Shown here piece by piece: positions 33,019 through 42,190 of a stretch of 64,000 nucleotides of DNA (positions are counted from its first letter, which is position 1; every line of letters begins with the position of its first letter). The stretch covers positions 1 through 64,000 of the forward strand of contig JBFWML010000002.1 in assembly GCA_050251635.1 (NCBI GenBank). The letters are read 5' to 3'. This DNA comes from JBFWML01 sp050251635. Lineage in GTDB: Bacteria > Campylobacterota > Campylobacteria > Campylobacterales > SZUA-545. A model generated the notes under the pieces. The model did no database searches. It was not told the origin of the DNA and was given only the letters and a program-made list of their open reading frames with translations. The position numbers and the translations under genes are program-made.

Positions 33019-35564
33019 CCGAGTTTGGCTTTCGCAAATTCCAGCGCTTTGGTTCTGGCCGCTTCCACCGCGCCCGTTTCGGCTCCGCCACCGCTGGCGA
33101 AGTCGTCGCGTCCGCCGCCCTTGCCGCCCAGAACCGCCGCCACTTCGCGCACCCATTCGCCCGCTTTGACGGAGGCGTTTTTCACCCCGGCGGTGCAACT
33201 GACTTTGCCCTCGCCCGCCACAAAGATCATTGCCGCGATTTTCTCGTGTTGGTTTTTGAGATCATCCACAATCGCTTTGGCGTCGCCTGCATCAATGACG
33301 TCGATCACCACGGTCACATCGCCGATCGTGATGCTTTCGAGGGATTTTTCCGAACGGCTTTGCAGCTTTTCAATCTCTTTTTTCAGGTCGCGGATTTGCG
33401 TTTGCAGCTTTTCCACGGCGCTGACCGGATCGGGGGTTTTGAGGCTCAGGCGCAAACTATCGACCGTGGTGCGCAAGCCGCGCAGGTATTCGTAGGCGCT
33501 TTCGCTGACCACCGCTTCGATCCGCCGCACCCCGGCGCTCACGCCGCTCTCTTTGGTAATGACAAAGAGGCCGATCTCGGCGGTGTTTTGCACATGGCAG
33601 CCGCCGCACAGTTCGATGCTCGCATCGCCGAAGCTAACCACCCGAACGCTCGAACCGTACTTTTCGCCAAAAAGCGCCTTGGCTCCCGCTTTTTTGGCTT
33701 CGTCCACGGCCATCTCGCGGGTTTGCCCGGCAAGGCCCATCCACACCAGTTCGTTGACCCGCTTTTCGATTTTTTCGAGCTGTTCGGGGCTAACGGCTTT
33801 GGGGTAGTTGAAGTCGAAGCGAAGCCGTGAGGCATCAACCGACGAACCCGCCTGAGAGGCGTTGTCGCCCAGCGTTTCGTTCAGCGCCGTATGCAGCAGG
33901 TGGGTTGCGCTGTGGTGCCGCGCTGTGAGCACACGCTCGCGGCCCACGACCGCTTTAATCTTCGCGCCCGCTTTTAGCGTTGCGGTTGTTTTCACCCGCG
34001 AAAGATTGAGGCCGAAAAATTTCTCCGTTGCCAGCACCTCACCCGCGTTTTCCAGCAGGCCCGTATCCCCCGCCTGACCGCCGCCGGTGGCGTAGAAGGG
34101 GGTCTCTTTCAGCATCACCCACCCTTCACTTCCGGCCTTCAGCTCGGCGGTCTGTTTGAACTGATCGTCTAAGAGCGCCAATACTTCGGTGGTGTGTTCA
34201 AAACGGTCGTAACCCACAAAACGGTTTTCGCCGAACTGTTCCAGCAGCGGTTTAAAGTCGCCGTCCTTGGCCGCATCGCCGCTGCCCTTCCACGCCGCCT
34301 TGGCGCTTTCGCGCTGGATTTTCATGGCCGCGTCAAACCCGGCGGTATCCAGCGGCGTGTTGCTCACCCGCAGCATATCTTCGGTCAGATCGAGCGGGAA
34401 GCCGTAGGTGTCGTAGAGTTTAAAGGCGGTTTCCCCGCTAAAGATTTTGGGTTTTTTGGCCATCTCTTCGTTAAAGAGTTTCATGCCGTTTTCGATCGTG
34501 GCGAAGAAACGCTCCTCTTCCAGCTGCATTTGCTCCATCACGGCGCTTTGGCGCTCCCTCAGGTACGGGTAGCCTTTGCTCATCTGATCGACCAGCGTGG
34601 GGACGATGCGGTACATAAAGGGCGTTTTCATCCCCAGCAGGTAACCGTGGCGCACCGCGCGGCGCAAAATGCGGCGCAGCACATAGCCCCGCCCCTCTTT
34701 ATCGAAGTTGACCCCCTGAGCCAGCAGGAAGGTCACCGCGCGGATATGATCGGCAATCACGCGGTGACTCGCCCCGTTTTTGGGGTCGTAGGTTTTGCCG
34801 GTCACTTTGGCGATCTCATTCAGCAGGGGTTTAAACAAGCTGCTGTCGTAGTTGCTCAAAACCCCCTCTTTGATCGCGGTAATCCGCTCTAAGCCCATGC
34901 CGGTGTCGATCGAAGGCTTGGGCAGCGGATGCAGCACCCCTTTTTCGTCGCGGTTGTACTGCATAAAGACAAGGTTCCACACCTCCAAGAAGCGATCGCC
35001 GTCGCCGCCGAAGTAGTCTTCGGGGCCGCTGAAGTGCTCCGCGCCCTGATCGACGTAGATTTCGCTGCACGGGCCGCAGGGGCCGGTGTCGCCCATTTGC
35101 CAGAAGTTGTCTTTGTCGCCCATGCGTTTGATGCGCTCTTTGGGGACGTATTTCAGCCAGATCGCTTCGGCTTCGTCGTCGCTTTCGTGCACCGAAATCC
35201 AGAGTTTTTCCTTGGACAGGCTGATCGTTTCGGTCAGAAACCGCCACGCGTGGGCGATGGCCTCCTCTTTGAAATAGTCGCCGAAACTGAAGTTGCCCAG
35301 CATCTCGAAAAAGGTGTGGTGCCGCGCGGTGTAACCGACGTTTTCGAGGTCATTGTGTTTGCCCCCGGCGCGCAGACAGGTCTGGCTGGTCGTGGCGCGC
35401 GGCGGGTTAGGCGCGGGCACTTCGCCCACAAAAACGGGTTTAAACTGCACCATGCCCGCGTTGGTAAAAAGCAGCGTTGCGTCGTCGGGCACCAGAGGCG
35501 ATGCCTCGATGACCGCATGACCGTGTTGTTTGAAATAGTCTAAAAATGCTTGGCGAATATCCAT
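33015..35564 (-). CDS. alaS: Alanyl-tRNA synthetase
   Basis: AlaS charges tRNA-Ala. The 849-residue protein has the class II catalytic domain with FTNAGMVQFKPVF (motif 2 region), GMGLERITAI (motif 3), the editing-domain zinc motif HHSATHLLHTAL (HxxxH) with CGGCHVQNT (C...CxxxH), and a C-terminal DHHA1-type segment rich in Gly (AAVLGGKGGGRDDFASGGG). A coiled-coil (about residues 715-750) precedes it. It heads the minus-strand run alaS-maf-bioF-tetR-patatin. The window also holds a tRNA-Ala(GGC). Confidence 0.98.
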   Translation of the reverse strand: MDIRQAFLDYFKQHGHAVIEASPLVPDDATLLFTNAGMVQFKPVFVGEVPAPNPPRATTSQTCLRAGGKHNDLENVGYTARHHTFFEMLGNFSFGDYFKEEAIAHAWRFLTETISLSKEKLWISVHESDDEAEAIWLKYVPKERIKRMGDKDNFWQMGDTGPCGPCSEIYVDQGAEHFSGPEDYFGGDGDRFLEVWNLVFMQYNRDEKGVLHPLPKPSIDTGMGLERITAIKEGVLSNYDSSLFKPLLNEIAKVTGKTYDPKNGASHRVIADHIRAVTFLLAQGVNFDKEGRGYVLRRILRRAVRHGYLLGMKTPFMYRIVPTLVDQMSKGYPYLRERQSAVMEQMQLEEERFFATIENGMKLFNEEMAKKPKIFSGETAFKLYDTYGFPLDLTEDMLRVSNTPLDTAGFDAAMKIQRESAKAAWKGSGDAAKDGDFKPLLEQFGENRFVGYDRFEHTTEVLALLDDQFKQTAELKAGSEGWVMLKETPFYATGGGQAGDTGLLENAGEVLATEKFFGLNLSRVKTTATLKAGAKIKAVVGRERVLTARHHSATHLLHTALNETLGDNASQAGSSVDASRLRFDFNYPKAVSPEQLEKIEKRVNELVWMGLAGQTREMAVDEAKKAGAKALFGEKYGSSVRVVSFGDASIELCGGCHVQNTAEIGLFVITKESGVSAGVRRIEAVVSESAYEYLRGLRTTVDSLRLSLKTPDPVSAVEKLQTQIRDLKKEIEKLQSRSEKSLESITIGDVTVVIDVIDAGDAKAIVDDLKNQHEKIAAMIFVAGEGKVSCTAGVKNASVKAGEWVREVAAVLGGKGGGRDDFASGGGAETGAVEAARTKALEFAKAKLG

Positions 35565-35627
35565 CCCCTGCCTTTAAGCCGCTTGATAAAAGGGCACGAT
35601 CATAGCCCACGGGCGATAAGCAGGGGT

Positions 35628-37514
35628 TTAATTCGAGTATTTAAGCAGGATCGCCCGCTCCGTCTCGATCGCGCCGCGGACGCTAAAAAGCCAGAGGCGG
35701 TGGGCAAAGAGGTAGTCGATATTGAGCTTTTTTTGTTCGTTTTGATCTTTAGGGATCGTGACGGCAATGCGGGCAATATCCAGTTCGAGGTTGACGACCA
35801 GCCCGCGCAGGCTCTCCCAAAAATACTTTTTAAAGAGCGGTTCGTCCAGTCGGCGCTTAAAGCGGTCGATCCGGTCGATCAGATCACCGATCGCTTTAAA
35901 ATCGGCGTTTTTCAGTTGCTCTTCCTGGGTCAGTTTTTCCAATTGCAATGCAGTGTTGACGACCGTTTCCTGCAAAGGGGCCAGATCGCCCAGCGCCCTG
36001 TCCGCTTCGGCGATCATGCTTTTTAAAACCGTGGTGATCTGCGTTTTTTCCTTCGCCACAATCGCCGGATCGGGCGCTTGCAGCCGGATTGGCGTTTTGG
36101 GTTTGCTGCGATCGACAAATTCCGCAACCACCTCGGCAAAGGGCCGATCGATCGCGCCGTCGATATGGCAGCCCCCTTCGGTGGCGTTGATCGTTTGCAT
36201 CTGTCCGATCGTTTCGGCGATATTTTGAATAAAAAAGTTGCGAAACAACACCCAGATTTCGTTGCTGCGGATTTCCCCCTGCCCGCCCCATGCGGGGAGC
36301 ATCAGGCGGTTTTCGGTCTCCATCCGTTTGGCGACGGAGGGGTCTTTTTCGCCAAAGACATGATCGCTTGCGTGGGTGGTTTTTTCGTCCGCGCTGTAGG
36401 CCAAATCCTGCCCGATCAGCACCACCCGTCTAAAGCCCATTAAAAAGGCCAGTTCGTAAGCCAGATTGGCGGCGCTCATGCCGATGCCCGCGTAGCCGTG
36501 TTCTTCTAAATCAAAGGCGATCATATAGCCAAAGGGGCGCATGATCAGGCAGCGCATACCCTTGACGGCGTTGATGACCTGCTCGTGCTGCACGGCGCTT
36601 AAAGCAAAACAGCCGACCCGTTTTTGAAACGCTTCGGAGGTGCGCTCGAAAAACTGCGCGGTCTCTTTGACGCGCTCAAGTGACGTGACGATGTCCGGCA
36701 CGATGCCCCACTTTTCCAGAATCGGCAAGCTGGCATCGACACAGATAATCGTCACAAAATCCTGAATTTCTTTTAAAAGCGGCAACTGTTTGGTCAGCGA
36801 CGGCCCCGTGGCGACGGTGATCGCCAGATCGCTGTTTTTTTGTTTTAAGAGCGTGCGGAAGGCGGGGTTTTCCACCATTAAGCCCGCGTTTTTCAAAAAG
36901 TGCTCGAGGCCAATGAGGCTGTCTTCGAGATCGTTGCCGTGGCTTTTGACCGCCTGAATAATCGCATCGACCATCAGGCCGTTGATCCGCTCGATCACGC
37001 TGGTGTAGCGGCCATAAAACTCGCGGGTGATTTGCAGATTGTAAAGCTTGAGGTAAACCCCCAGCCCCGGCAGTTTGGTCAGCGTCATGGCCAGATGGGG
37101 GTTCATGTCGCCCGGGTGAATAATGATCAGCCGCAGTTTTTTAAAGGCTTCGGAAAAGTCGTTCAGATGCAGCGCAATATAGATCAGTTCGATCTCGGGT
37201 TCAAAAACGATCAGATAAGCAAAGGCGGGATTTTTGAGCAGATCGCCGAACAAAAAGCCGTTGCCCAGCCCAAAAAAACACAAAAACGGGTGACGGTAAA
37301 GGGGGGCCAGCTCTTGAAGTTTCAGCGCCGTTTCGCCGACGGGTTCTAGATAAAGCGGAGTTTTGGTGAGCGTGTCAAGCAGATTAACATCGCGGGGCTC
37401 TTTGCCCGCAAAGACCTCAAAACGCGCATTGCCTTCGAGGGTTTGCAGGCGGTTAAACAGTTCGCGGTTAACCTCGAAGAGCGCTTCGAGGTTTTTGCGG
37501 TAGAGGGCCTCCAC
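35628..37514 (-). CDS. Motility accessory factor, DUF115 (MAF family flagellin glycosylation)
   Basis: Campylobacter and Helicobacter Maf proteins transfer nonulosonic acids such as pseudaminic acid to flagellin. This 628-residue protein has the DUF115/MptE-like core: FFGLGNGFLFGDLL and IVFEPEIELIYIALH in the N-terminal domain, then ATGPSLTKQLPLLKE, IICVDASLPILEKWGIVPDIVTSLER and VVLIGQDLAYS in the central domain, followed by a helical C-terminus. The GTG start directly abuts the flagellin stop (TAG-GTG), so the two are translated together from the same message. The name is unrelated to the nucleotide pyrophosphatase Maf at 32470. Confidence 0.92.
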   Translation of the reverse strand: MEALYRKNLEALFEVNRELFNRLQTLEGNARFEVFAGKEPRDVNLLDTLTKTPLYLEPVGETALKLQELAPLYRHPFLCFFGLGNGFLFGDLLKNPAFAYLIVFEPEIELIYIALHLNDFSEAFKKLRLIIIHPGDMNPHLAMTLTKLPGLGVYLKLYNLQITREFYGRYTSVIERINGLMVDAIIQAVKSHGNDLEDSLIGLEHFLKNAGLMVENPAFRTLLKQKNSDLAITVATGPSLTKQLPLLKEIQDFVTIICVDASLPILEKWGIVPDIVTSLERVKETAQFFERTSEAFQKRVGCFALSAVQHEQVINAVKGMRCLIMRPFGYMIAFDLEEHGYAGIGMSAANLAYELAFLMGFRRVVLIGQDLAYSADEKTTHASDHVFGEKDPSVAKRMETENRLMLPAWGGQGEIRSNEIWVLFRNFFIQNIAETIGQMQTINATEGGCHIDGAIDRPFAEVVAEFVDRSKPKTPIRLQAPDPAIVAKEKTQITTVLKSMIAEADRALGDLAPLQETVVNTALQLEKLTQEEQLKNADFKAIGDLIDRIDRFKRRLDEPLFKKYFWESLRGLVVNLELDIARIAVTIPKDQNEQKKLNIDYLFAHRLWLFSVRGAIETERAILLKYSN

Positions 37515-39014
37515 CTACTGCAGCAGTTTCATAACATTCTGCTGGATCTGGTTGGCCTGCGCCAGCGCGAAGCTGCCCGACTGCGCGAGAATCGACTGCT
37601 TGGAGAAGTTGGCGCTCTCCTGACCGAAGTCCAAATCGCGGATGGTTGATTCCGAAGACTGCACGTTCACCTGCGTGTTGGAGACGTTGTTGATCGTCAC
37701 TTCGATCTGGTTTTGCACCGCACCGATGTCGGCACGGATCTCGTCCAGCAGCCGCAGAGCCGAGTCGGAAATGTCCATGGTGATCATCGCGCCGTAGCGG
37801 GTGGTCACGCCCACGCCCAGATACTCGCCCGCCGCCGCGGACTGCACGGCGTTGGCGAAGGCCCCCGCTGCCGCGCCCTGCATGGCGGTGAAGTTGCCCA
37901 CCACATCCTGCATGGCGGAGAAGGCCTGATAGCCCGCCGAGTTGATCACCGTCGCCAGAGAACCGGTGGCGGTGTAGTTGATATCCCGCGCGGTGCCGTG
38001 GGTGAGACTCAGGCGGCCGTAGTTTTCGTGCGCCGCAGCGGAGACGTTGCCCAGTTGCAGGTTGCTGCCCCCTTCGCCCGTGGTGATATGGATGCCCCGG
38101 CCGTCGCGGCTGGTGAAGTTGGCGCGGCCCTGTTCGTCGATACTGGCGGTCACGCCGGTGAGCAGGGTAAAGGAGTTCACGGCGTTAACGAGGTTACCGT
38201 TGCGGTCGTTGTCTTGAACGCCGTCAATATCGCCGATCAAGACGCCGTTGATCGTGAGCGCCCGGATGGTGCCGCCCTGTACCGCCGCGGTGCCGGTGGA
38301 TTGAACGCTGTAGTGGGCCCGTGCGCCGATAATGTCGCTGACCTTGTTGATCGCTTCGGCCAAGGCGCCGATACCGGTGCCCGCGCTGTAGGAGATGACC
38401 ACGCTTTCAAGCTCGATGGGCGCGGCCCCGGTGGGGCTTTGGAAGGTCAAGACCGTTTCGGAGGAGGCGGTGATGGTTGCGGTGGTTTCTAAACGCACGC
38501 CCCCGATTTTGCTGGCCAGCGTCGAGCCGATCGAGGCTTTAACGGTTTCGTTGGAGTAGGCGCCGACCTGGAACTCTTTGTTAATAAAGCTGCCCGCCAG
38601 CAGTTTCATGCCGTTAAAGCTGGTCTGCACGGCGATGTTATTGAGCTGTTCGACCAAGCGGGCGATGTCCCGCTGGATCGCCATACGGGAGGACTGGTTC
38701 TGGCCGTCCTGCGCCGCCTGGATCGCCTTGCTCTTGATGGTATCGACGATCTTGATCTGTTCGTCCATCGCCTTGTCGGCAATCTGAATAATGCCGATCG
38801 CGTCGTTGGCGTTACGGATCGCCTGACCCAGCGCGTTGGCCTGGGAGCGCAAACTATCGGCAATCGCCATGCCCGAGCTGTCGTCGGCGGCCTTGTTGAT
38901 GCGCAGGCCCGAGGAGAGCTTTCCTACGGATTTGTCAATCTCGCGGTTGGTAATCTGCGAGTTGGTCAATGCGTTCATCGACGCAATGTTGGTGTTAATT
39001 TTTAAGAACCCCAT
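37515..39014 (-). CDS. fla: Flagellin
   Basis: This is the filament subunit, 499 residues. The conserved N-terminal domain begins MGFLKINTNIASMNALTN and includes KLSSGLRINKAADDSSGMAI; the C-terminal domain ends STIRDLDFGQESANFSKQ...QANQIQQNVMKLLQ. The variable centre (about residues 170-400) is Gly/Ala/Thr-rich and surface exposed. The D1 segment AAQDGQNQSSRMAIQRDI is of the campylobacterial type that is not recognised by TLR5, unlike Salmonella flagellin. A sigma54-type promoter lies upstream and an AAGGAG RBS nine bases before the ATG. No second flagellin gene is present in the window. Confidence 0.98.
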   Translation of the reverse strand: MGFLKINTNIASMNALTNSQITNREIDKSVGKLSSGLRINKAADDSSGMAIADSLRSQANALGQAIRNANDAIGIIQIADKAMDEQIKIVDTIKSKAIQAAQDGQNQSSRMAIQRDIARLVEQLNNIAVQTSFNGMKLLAGSFINKEFQVGAYSNETVKASIGSTLASKIGGVRLETTATITASSETVLTFQSPTGAAPIELESVVISYSAGTGIGALAEAINKVSDIIGARAHYSVQSTGTAAVQGGTIRALTINGVLIGDIDGVQDNDRNGNLVNAVNSFTLLTGVTASIDEQGRANFTSRDGRGIHITTGEGGSNLQLGNVSAAAHENYGRLSLTHGTARDINYTATGSLATVINSAGYQAFSAMQDVVGNFTAMQGAAAGAFANAVQSAAAGEYLGVGVTTRYGAMITMDISDSALRLLDEIRADIGAVQNQIEVTINNVSNTQVNVQSSESTIRDLDFGQESANFSKQSILAQSGSFALAQANQIQQNVMKLLQ

Positions 39015-39052
39015 ACGGCCTCACTCCTTGGTTGGGTCGAACTCTGTCGGCC

Positions 39053-39072
39053 AAAAGCACAGAGCGTTCCAA
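39053..39072 (-). promoter_or_regulatory. Sigma54 promoter of the flagellin gene
   Basis: The minus strand reads TTGGAACG (the -24 box, one mismatch to TTGGCACG), four spacer bases, then GTGCTT (the -12 box). GG at 39070-39069 and GC at 39058-39057 are separated by exactly ten bases, the defining spacing. The transcript would start about 30 bases before the ATG. This implies RpoN and a FlgR-type activator elsewhere in the genome. Confidence 0.85.
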
Positions 39073-39165
39073 AATTTTGTGACGGCGAAAAATTTTGTTT
39101 TCCTGAGATTCCCGGCTTAATCGGTTTGTGATAGGATTGAACACCCAATTTGAAAGGAGAGACCC

Positions 39166-39567
39166 ATGAAAAAAATAGTGTTTTTATTCTGGGCAAGCGC
39201 CGCGCTCTTGTGGTCGGCTTCGATTCCCCTAGAGGAGCTGCTGGCTAAAGCCAAGGCGGAAAACAAAGTTGCGCTGGTGTTTGTGGAGACCGACTTTTGT
39301 CCGTGGTGCAAACGGATGAAGGAGAGCACCTTCACCAATGTTAAGGTAAAAGCCAAGCTGGAAAACGAGCTGGTGGTGGGGTATTACAACAAAGACCGCG
39401 ATGCGTTGCCCAGCCACCTCGGCGCGCGTCAGGTGCCGACCATCCATCTGGTTGACGGCGACGGCAAAATTCTCTTTACGGTGGTGGGCTACGTGCCGCC
39501 CGGCCCCTTTCTCAAACACATCCAAGGGGCGCAGGAAGATCTGGCCGAGCGCCAAAACGGCCGCTAA
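39166..39567 (+). CDS. Exported thioredoxin-fold protein
   Basis: This 133-residue periplasmic protein has a signal peptide (MKKIVFLFWASAALLWSA) followed by a thioredoxin-like domain with the redox motif FCPWCKRM (CxxC) and the cis-proline loop QVPTIHLVDGDGK. The CPWC motif and short length resemble SoxW- and DUF255-like thiol proteins of campylobacteria. It probably reduces or isomerises disulfides in periplasmic partners. It is transcribed divergently from flagellin and overlaps thrC convergently by four bases. Its RBS is AAAGGAGAG. Confidence 0.85.
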   Translation: MKKIVFLFWASAALLWSASIPLEELLAKAKAENKVALVFVETDFCPWCKRMKESTFTNVKVKAKLENELVVGYYNKDRDALPSHLGARQVPTIHLVDGDGKILFTVVGYVPPGPFLKHIQGAQEDLAERQNGR

Positions 39568-41027
39568 AGAAAGCGGCGGATCGCCCCTTCAATATCTGTC
39601 CGGTCGATCACCTCTTTTTGGGTGATCGGCAGGGCAAAGAGCGCCTCGATCGGCGCGGGAACCTTCACTTTATACCGCTCTTTAATCGCTTCTAACGCCT
39701 CTTTGTCGCTTGCGCCCACCTTGCCGCCGATCGCCTGCAGCACCAACGGCGCAAACTTCGTCCACTCCGCCGTGGAGTAAAGAATCCGCTTATTGCCGTT
39801 GCCCAGCGAAGCCGCCTTGAGGCAGGTGGCGGTGTGGGGGTCCATCACATATCCCTTGCGGGCCGCTTCGCGGATGGCGCTATTGACCTCGTCTTCATTG
39901 GACCAAGCCGCATCGAAGATGCTCCGCAGGGTTTCCAGCTCCGCCTCGCTCACTTGATAGGCACCGTCATTCGCCAATTGCTCCATCAGCTCGCGGGTAC
40001 GCTCCGGCCCGAAAAGGTCAAACAAAATCCGTTCGACGTTGGAGGATTTGAGAATATCCATCGCCGGGGAGGTGGTCTTAACCAGCTTGCGCGAACGCAG
40101 ATCGTAACGGCCTGTCACAATCAGATCGGTAAGCACGTTGTTGTTGTTGCTGGCAATGAGAATCTTGCCCACGGGCAGACCCATTTTGCGGGCGTAGTAG
40201 GCCCCCAGCGCGTTGCCGAAGTTGCCCGAGGGTACCACCAGATCGACCGCGTCGCCCAGGGCGATTTCGCCGTTTCTTAAAAGCTCCAGATAGCTGTGGA
40301 AGTGGTAAAGAATCTGAAACAAAATCCGCCCGAAGTTCACCGAGTTGGCGGCGCTGAGCGAAATGCCCTTCTCCTTGACAAAGCCGTTAAAACTCTCCGA
40401 AGCCAGCAGGGCCTTGAGGGCGTTTTGCGCGTCGTCGAAATCGCCGTGGATGCCAATCACCTTGAGGTTGGGGGCGTCCACCGTCACCATCTGCAGCCGC
40501 TGCACGTCGCTGGTGCCGCCGTCGGGATAGAGGCAAACGACCTGCGCGCCCGGACGGTTTTCAAAGCTCTTTAGCGCCGCCGGGCCGGTATCGCCGCTGG
40601 TGGCCGCCAGGATCAGATAGTGTTCGCCCCGTTTTTGCGCCAGGGCGGAGAGAATCACGCCAAAGGGCTGCAGCGCCATATCCTTAAAGGCGCGGGTCGG
40701 GCCATGCCACAGTTCGCTGACAAAGGTGCGGTCATTGAGTTTGTGCAACGGCACGGGGTTTGCGGGGTCGTCAAAACCGTCGTACACCCTCAGAGCTTCG
40801 TCGATCAGGGCTTCGTCGAGATCGACTTCGAGTTTGGTCAGCAGGGTTTTGCACAGCGCCTTATAGGAGAGGTTTTTATAGCTTTCCAGCTCGGCGGCGC
40901 TGACGGTAGGCAGTGCGACGGGCGCATAAAGACCGCCGAAATCCGCCGCCGGGCTTAAAATCGCTTCGCTAAAGCGGACAAATTCGGGACTTTGCGGCTT
41001 TTTGCCGCGAGTTGGATAAAGGCGCAT
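39564..41027 (-). CDS. thrC: Threonine synthase
   Basis: ThrC converts O-phosphohomoserine to threonine with PLP. The 487-residue protein has the cofactor-lysine motif HGPTRAFKDMALQPFG, the phosphate-binding ATSGDTGPAAL, and the VPSGNFGNALGAYYA segment, all typical of the proteobacterial (ThrC type 2) enzyme. The ATG at 41027 is chosen over an upstream ATG at 41075 because TAAGGAAA lies at a suitable distance and the protein then begins MRLYPTRG, like its relatives. It is transcribed divergently from alr through a shared palindromic promoter core. Confidence 0.96.
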   Translation of the reverse strand: MRLYPTRGKKPQSPEFVRFSEAILSPAADFGGLYAPVALPTVSAAELESYKNLSYKALCKTLLTKLEVDLDEALIDEALRVYDGFDDPANPVPLHKLNDRTFVSELWHGPTRAFKDMALQPFGVILSALAQKRGEHYLILAATSGDTGPAALKSFENRPGAQVVCLYPDGGTSDVQRLQMVTVDAPNLKVIGIHGDFDDAQNALKALLASESFNGFVKEKGISLSAANSVNFGRILFQILYHFHSYLELLRNGEIALGDAVDLVVPSGNFGNALGAYYARKMGLPVGKILIASNNNNVLTDLIVTGRYDLRSRKLVKTTSPAMDILKSSNVERILFDLFGPERTRELMEQLANDGAYQVSEAELETLRSIFDAAWSNEDEVNSAIREAARKGYVMDPHTATCLKAASLGNGNKRILYSTAEWTKFAPLVLQAIGGKVGASDKEALEAIKERYKVKVPAPIEALFALPITQKEVIDRTDIEGAIRRFL

Positions 41028-41057
41028 TCGGGTTTCCTTAGAAGGATCGTTGCGCGG

Positions 41058-41069
41058 ATTATATATAAT
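41058..41069. promoter_or_regulatory. Palindromic, bidirectional -10 core between thrC and alr
   Basis: ATTATATATAAT is a perfect 12-bp palindrome. Its right half gives TATAAT (41064-41069) reading toward alr; its left half gives TATAAT on the minus strand (41063-41058) toward thrC. The elements abut, and each is a normal distance from its gene. Confidence 0.65.
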
Positions 41070-41095
41070 GCGCACTTTTTGACGAAAGCAGCAAA

Positions 41096-42118
41096 ATGGC
41101 TCTGATCCGCCTTTCTAAAAACGCCCTTTTTCACAATCTTTCGATCCTTAAGGCCAAAGCGGGCCGCGCGCAGGTGGCCGCCGTGCTTAAAGACAACGCC
41201 TACGGCCACGGCCTGAGGGAAATGGCAACGCTCTGCGCGCAGGCGGATGTGTGCTGGGCGGTGGTGCGCACGCTAAACGAGGCGCGGCAAATTTGCGCGC
41301 TGTTTGAACACGTTTTAGTGCTGGCCGATCATCCCGCGGGCGACCTGCCCGCCAACGTTCATTTCGCCCTCAACGATGCGATCCACGTGAAACAATGGCC
41401 TGTGGGCACAAAGGTGCATCTGAAGGTCGATTCGGGCATGCACCGTAACGGTATTTCGCCCGCCGATCTGGGCACGGTTTTAAACGCCCTTGCCGATCGC
41501 GGTTTGGTATTGACGGGGGTTTTTTCGCACCTCAAAAGCGCCGATGAGCTTTCGACGGAGCTTGGCTGGCAGGAGCGCAACTTCGCGCAAATCCGCGCCG
41601 GGGTCGAAAGCTTTTGCCGCGATCGCAGCCTTGAAAATCCCCTCTTTCACCTCTACAACAGCGCCGCGACCCTGCGTCAGCAAAACGCAAACGGTTACGA
41701 TCTGGTGCGGCCGGGTATTGCGCTGTACGGTTATTGCGATCTGGGTGCCCCCTTTGACGCCCACACGCTCAAACCGGTGCTTTCGCTCTGGGCCGATCGG
41801 CTCTCAACCCGCACGGTGGCTGCCGGGGGGCGGATCGGCTACGGCGGCGTGTTCGAGGCCGAAAAACCGCTGATCGCCTCCGCCTACGATATCGGCTACG
41901 GTGACGGCTTTTTGCGCCTAGGCGGCAGCGAAGGGTACGTCACGCCCGAAGGCAAACGGCTGCTCGGGCGTGTGAGTATGGACAATGTGGTGATCGAAGG
42001 CGACGCGGAAAAAATCTGCCTGATGGACAATGCCGATGCTTTGGCGAAGCTGCGCGGCACCATCAGTTATGAGGCGCTGGTGCGTTTAAATCCGGCGATC
42101 GATCGGGAGATTGTTTAA
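41096..42118 (+). CDS. alr: Alanine racemase
   Basis: Alr makes D-alanine for peptidoglycan. The 340-residue protein has the PLP-lysine motif VAAVLKDNAYGHG near residue 31, the HLKVDSGMHRNGI segment, and YDIGYGDGFLR and GRVSMDNVVIEG in the C-terminal domain, which supplies the catalytic tyrosine region. It is at the short end for the family. There is no strong RBS: the bases before the ATG are CAGCAAA. Confidence 0.96.
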   Translation: MALIRLSKNALFHNLSILKAKAGRAQVAAVLKDNAYGHGLREMATLCAQADVCWAVVRTLNEARQICALFEHVLVLADHPAGDLPANVHFALNDAIHVKQWPVGTKVHLKVDSGMHRNGISPADLGTVLNALADRGLVLTGVFSHLKSADELSTELGWQERNFAQIRAGVESFCRDRSLENPLFHLYNSAATLRQQNANGYDLVRPGIALYGYCDLGAPFDAHTLKPVLSLWADRLSTRTVAAGGRIGYGGVFEAEKPLIASAYDIGYGDGFLRLGGSEGYVTPEGKRLLGRVSMDNVVIEGDAEKICLMDNADALAKLRGTISYEALVRLNPAIDREIV

Positions 42119-42190
42119 GATTTAGTTGCAAACGTTAAGCCAAATTGGAGACAATACCGAGACTTTTTGAATCAGCCCCGAGGGACATCC

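Noticed and set aside
32470..33198. Longer version of the Maf pyrophosphatase starting inside alaS
   Set aside because: The additional N-terminal residues are Arg/Gly-rich and not family-like; the TTG at 33018 overlapping the alaS stop gives the normal N-terminus.
37713..38492. 259-codon frame antisense to flagellin
   Set aside because: It mirrors the Gly/Ala/Thr-rich variable region and shows no domain or start signal.
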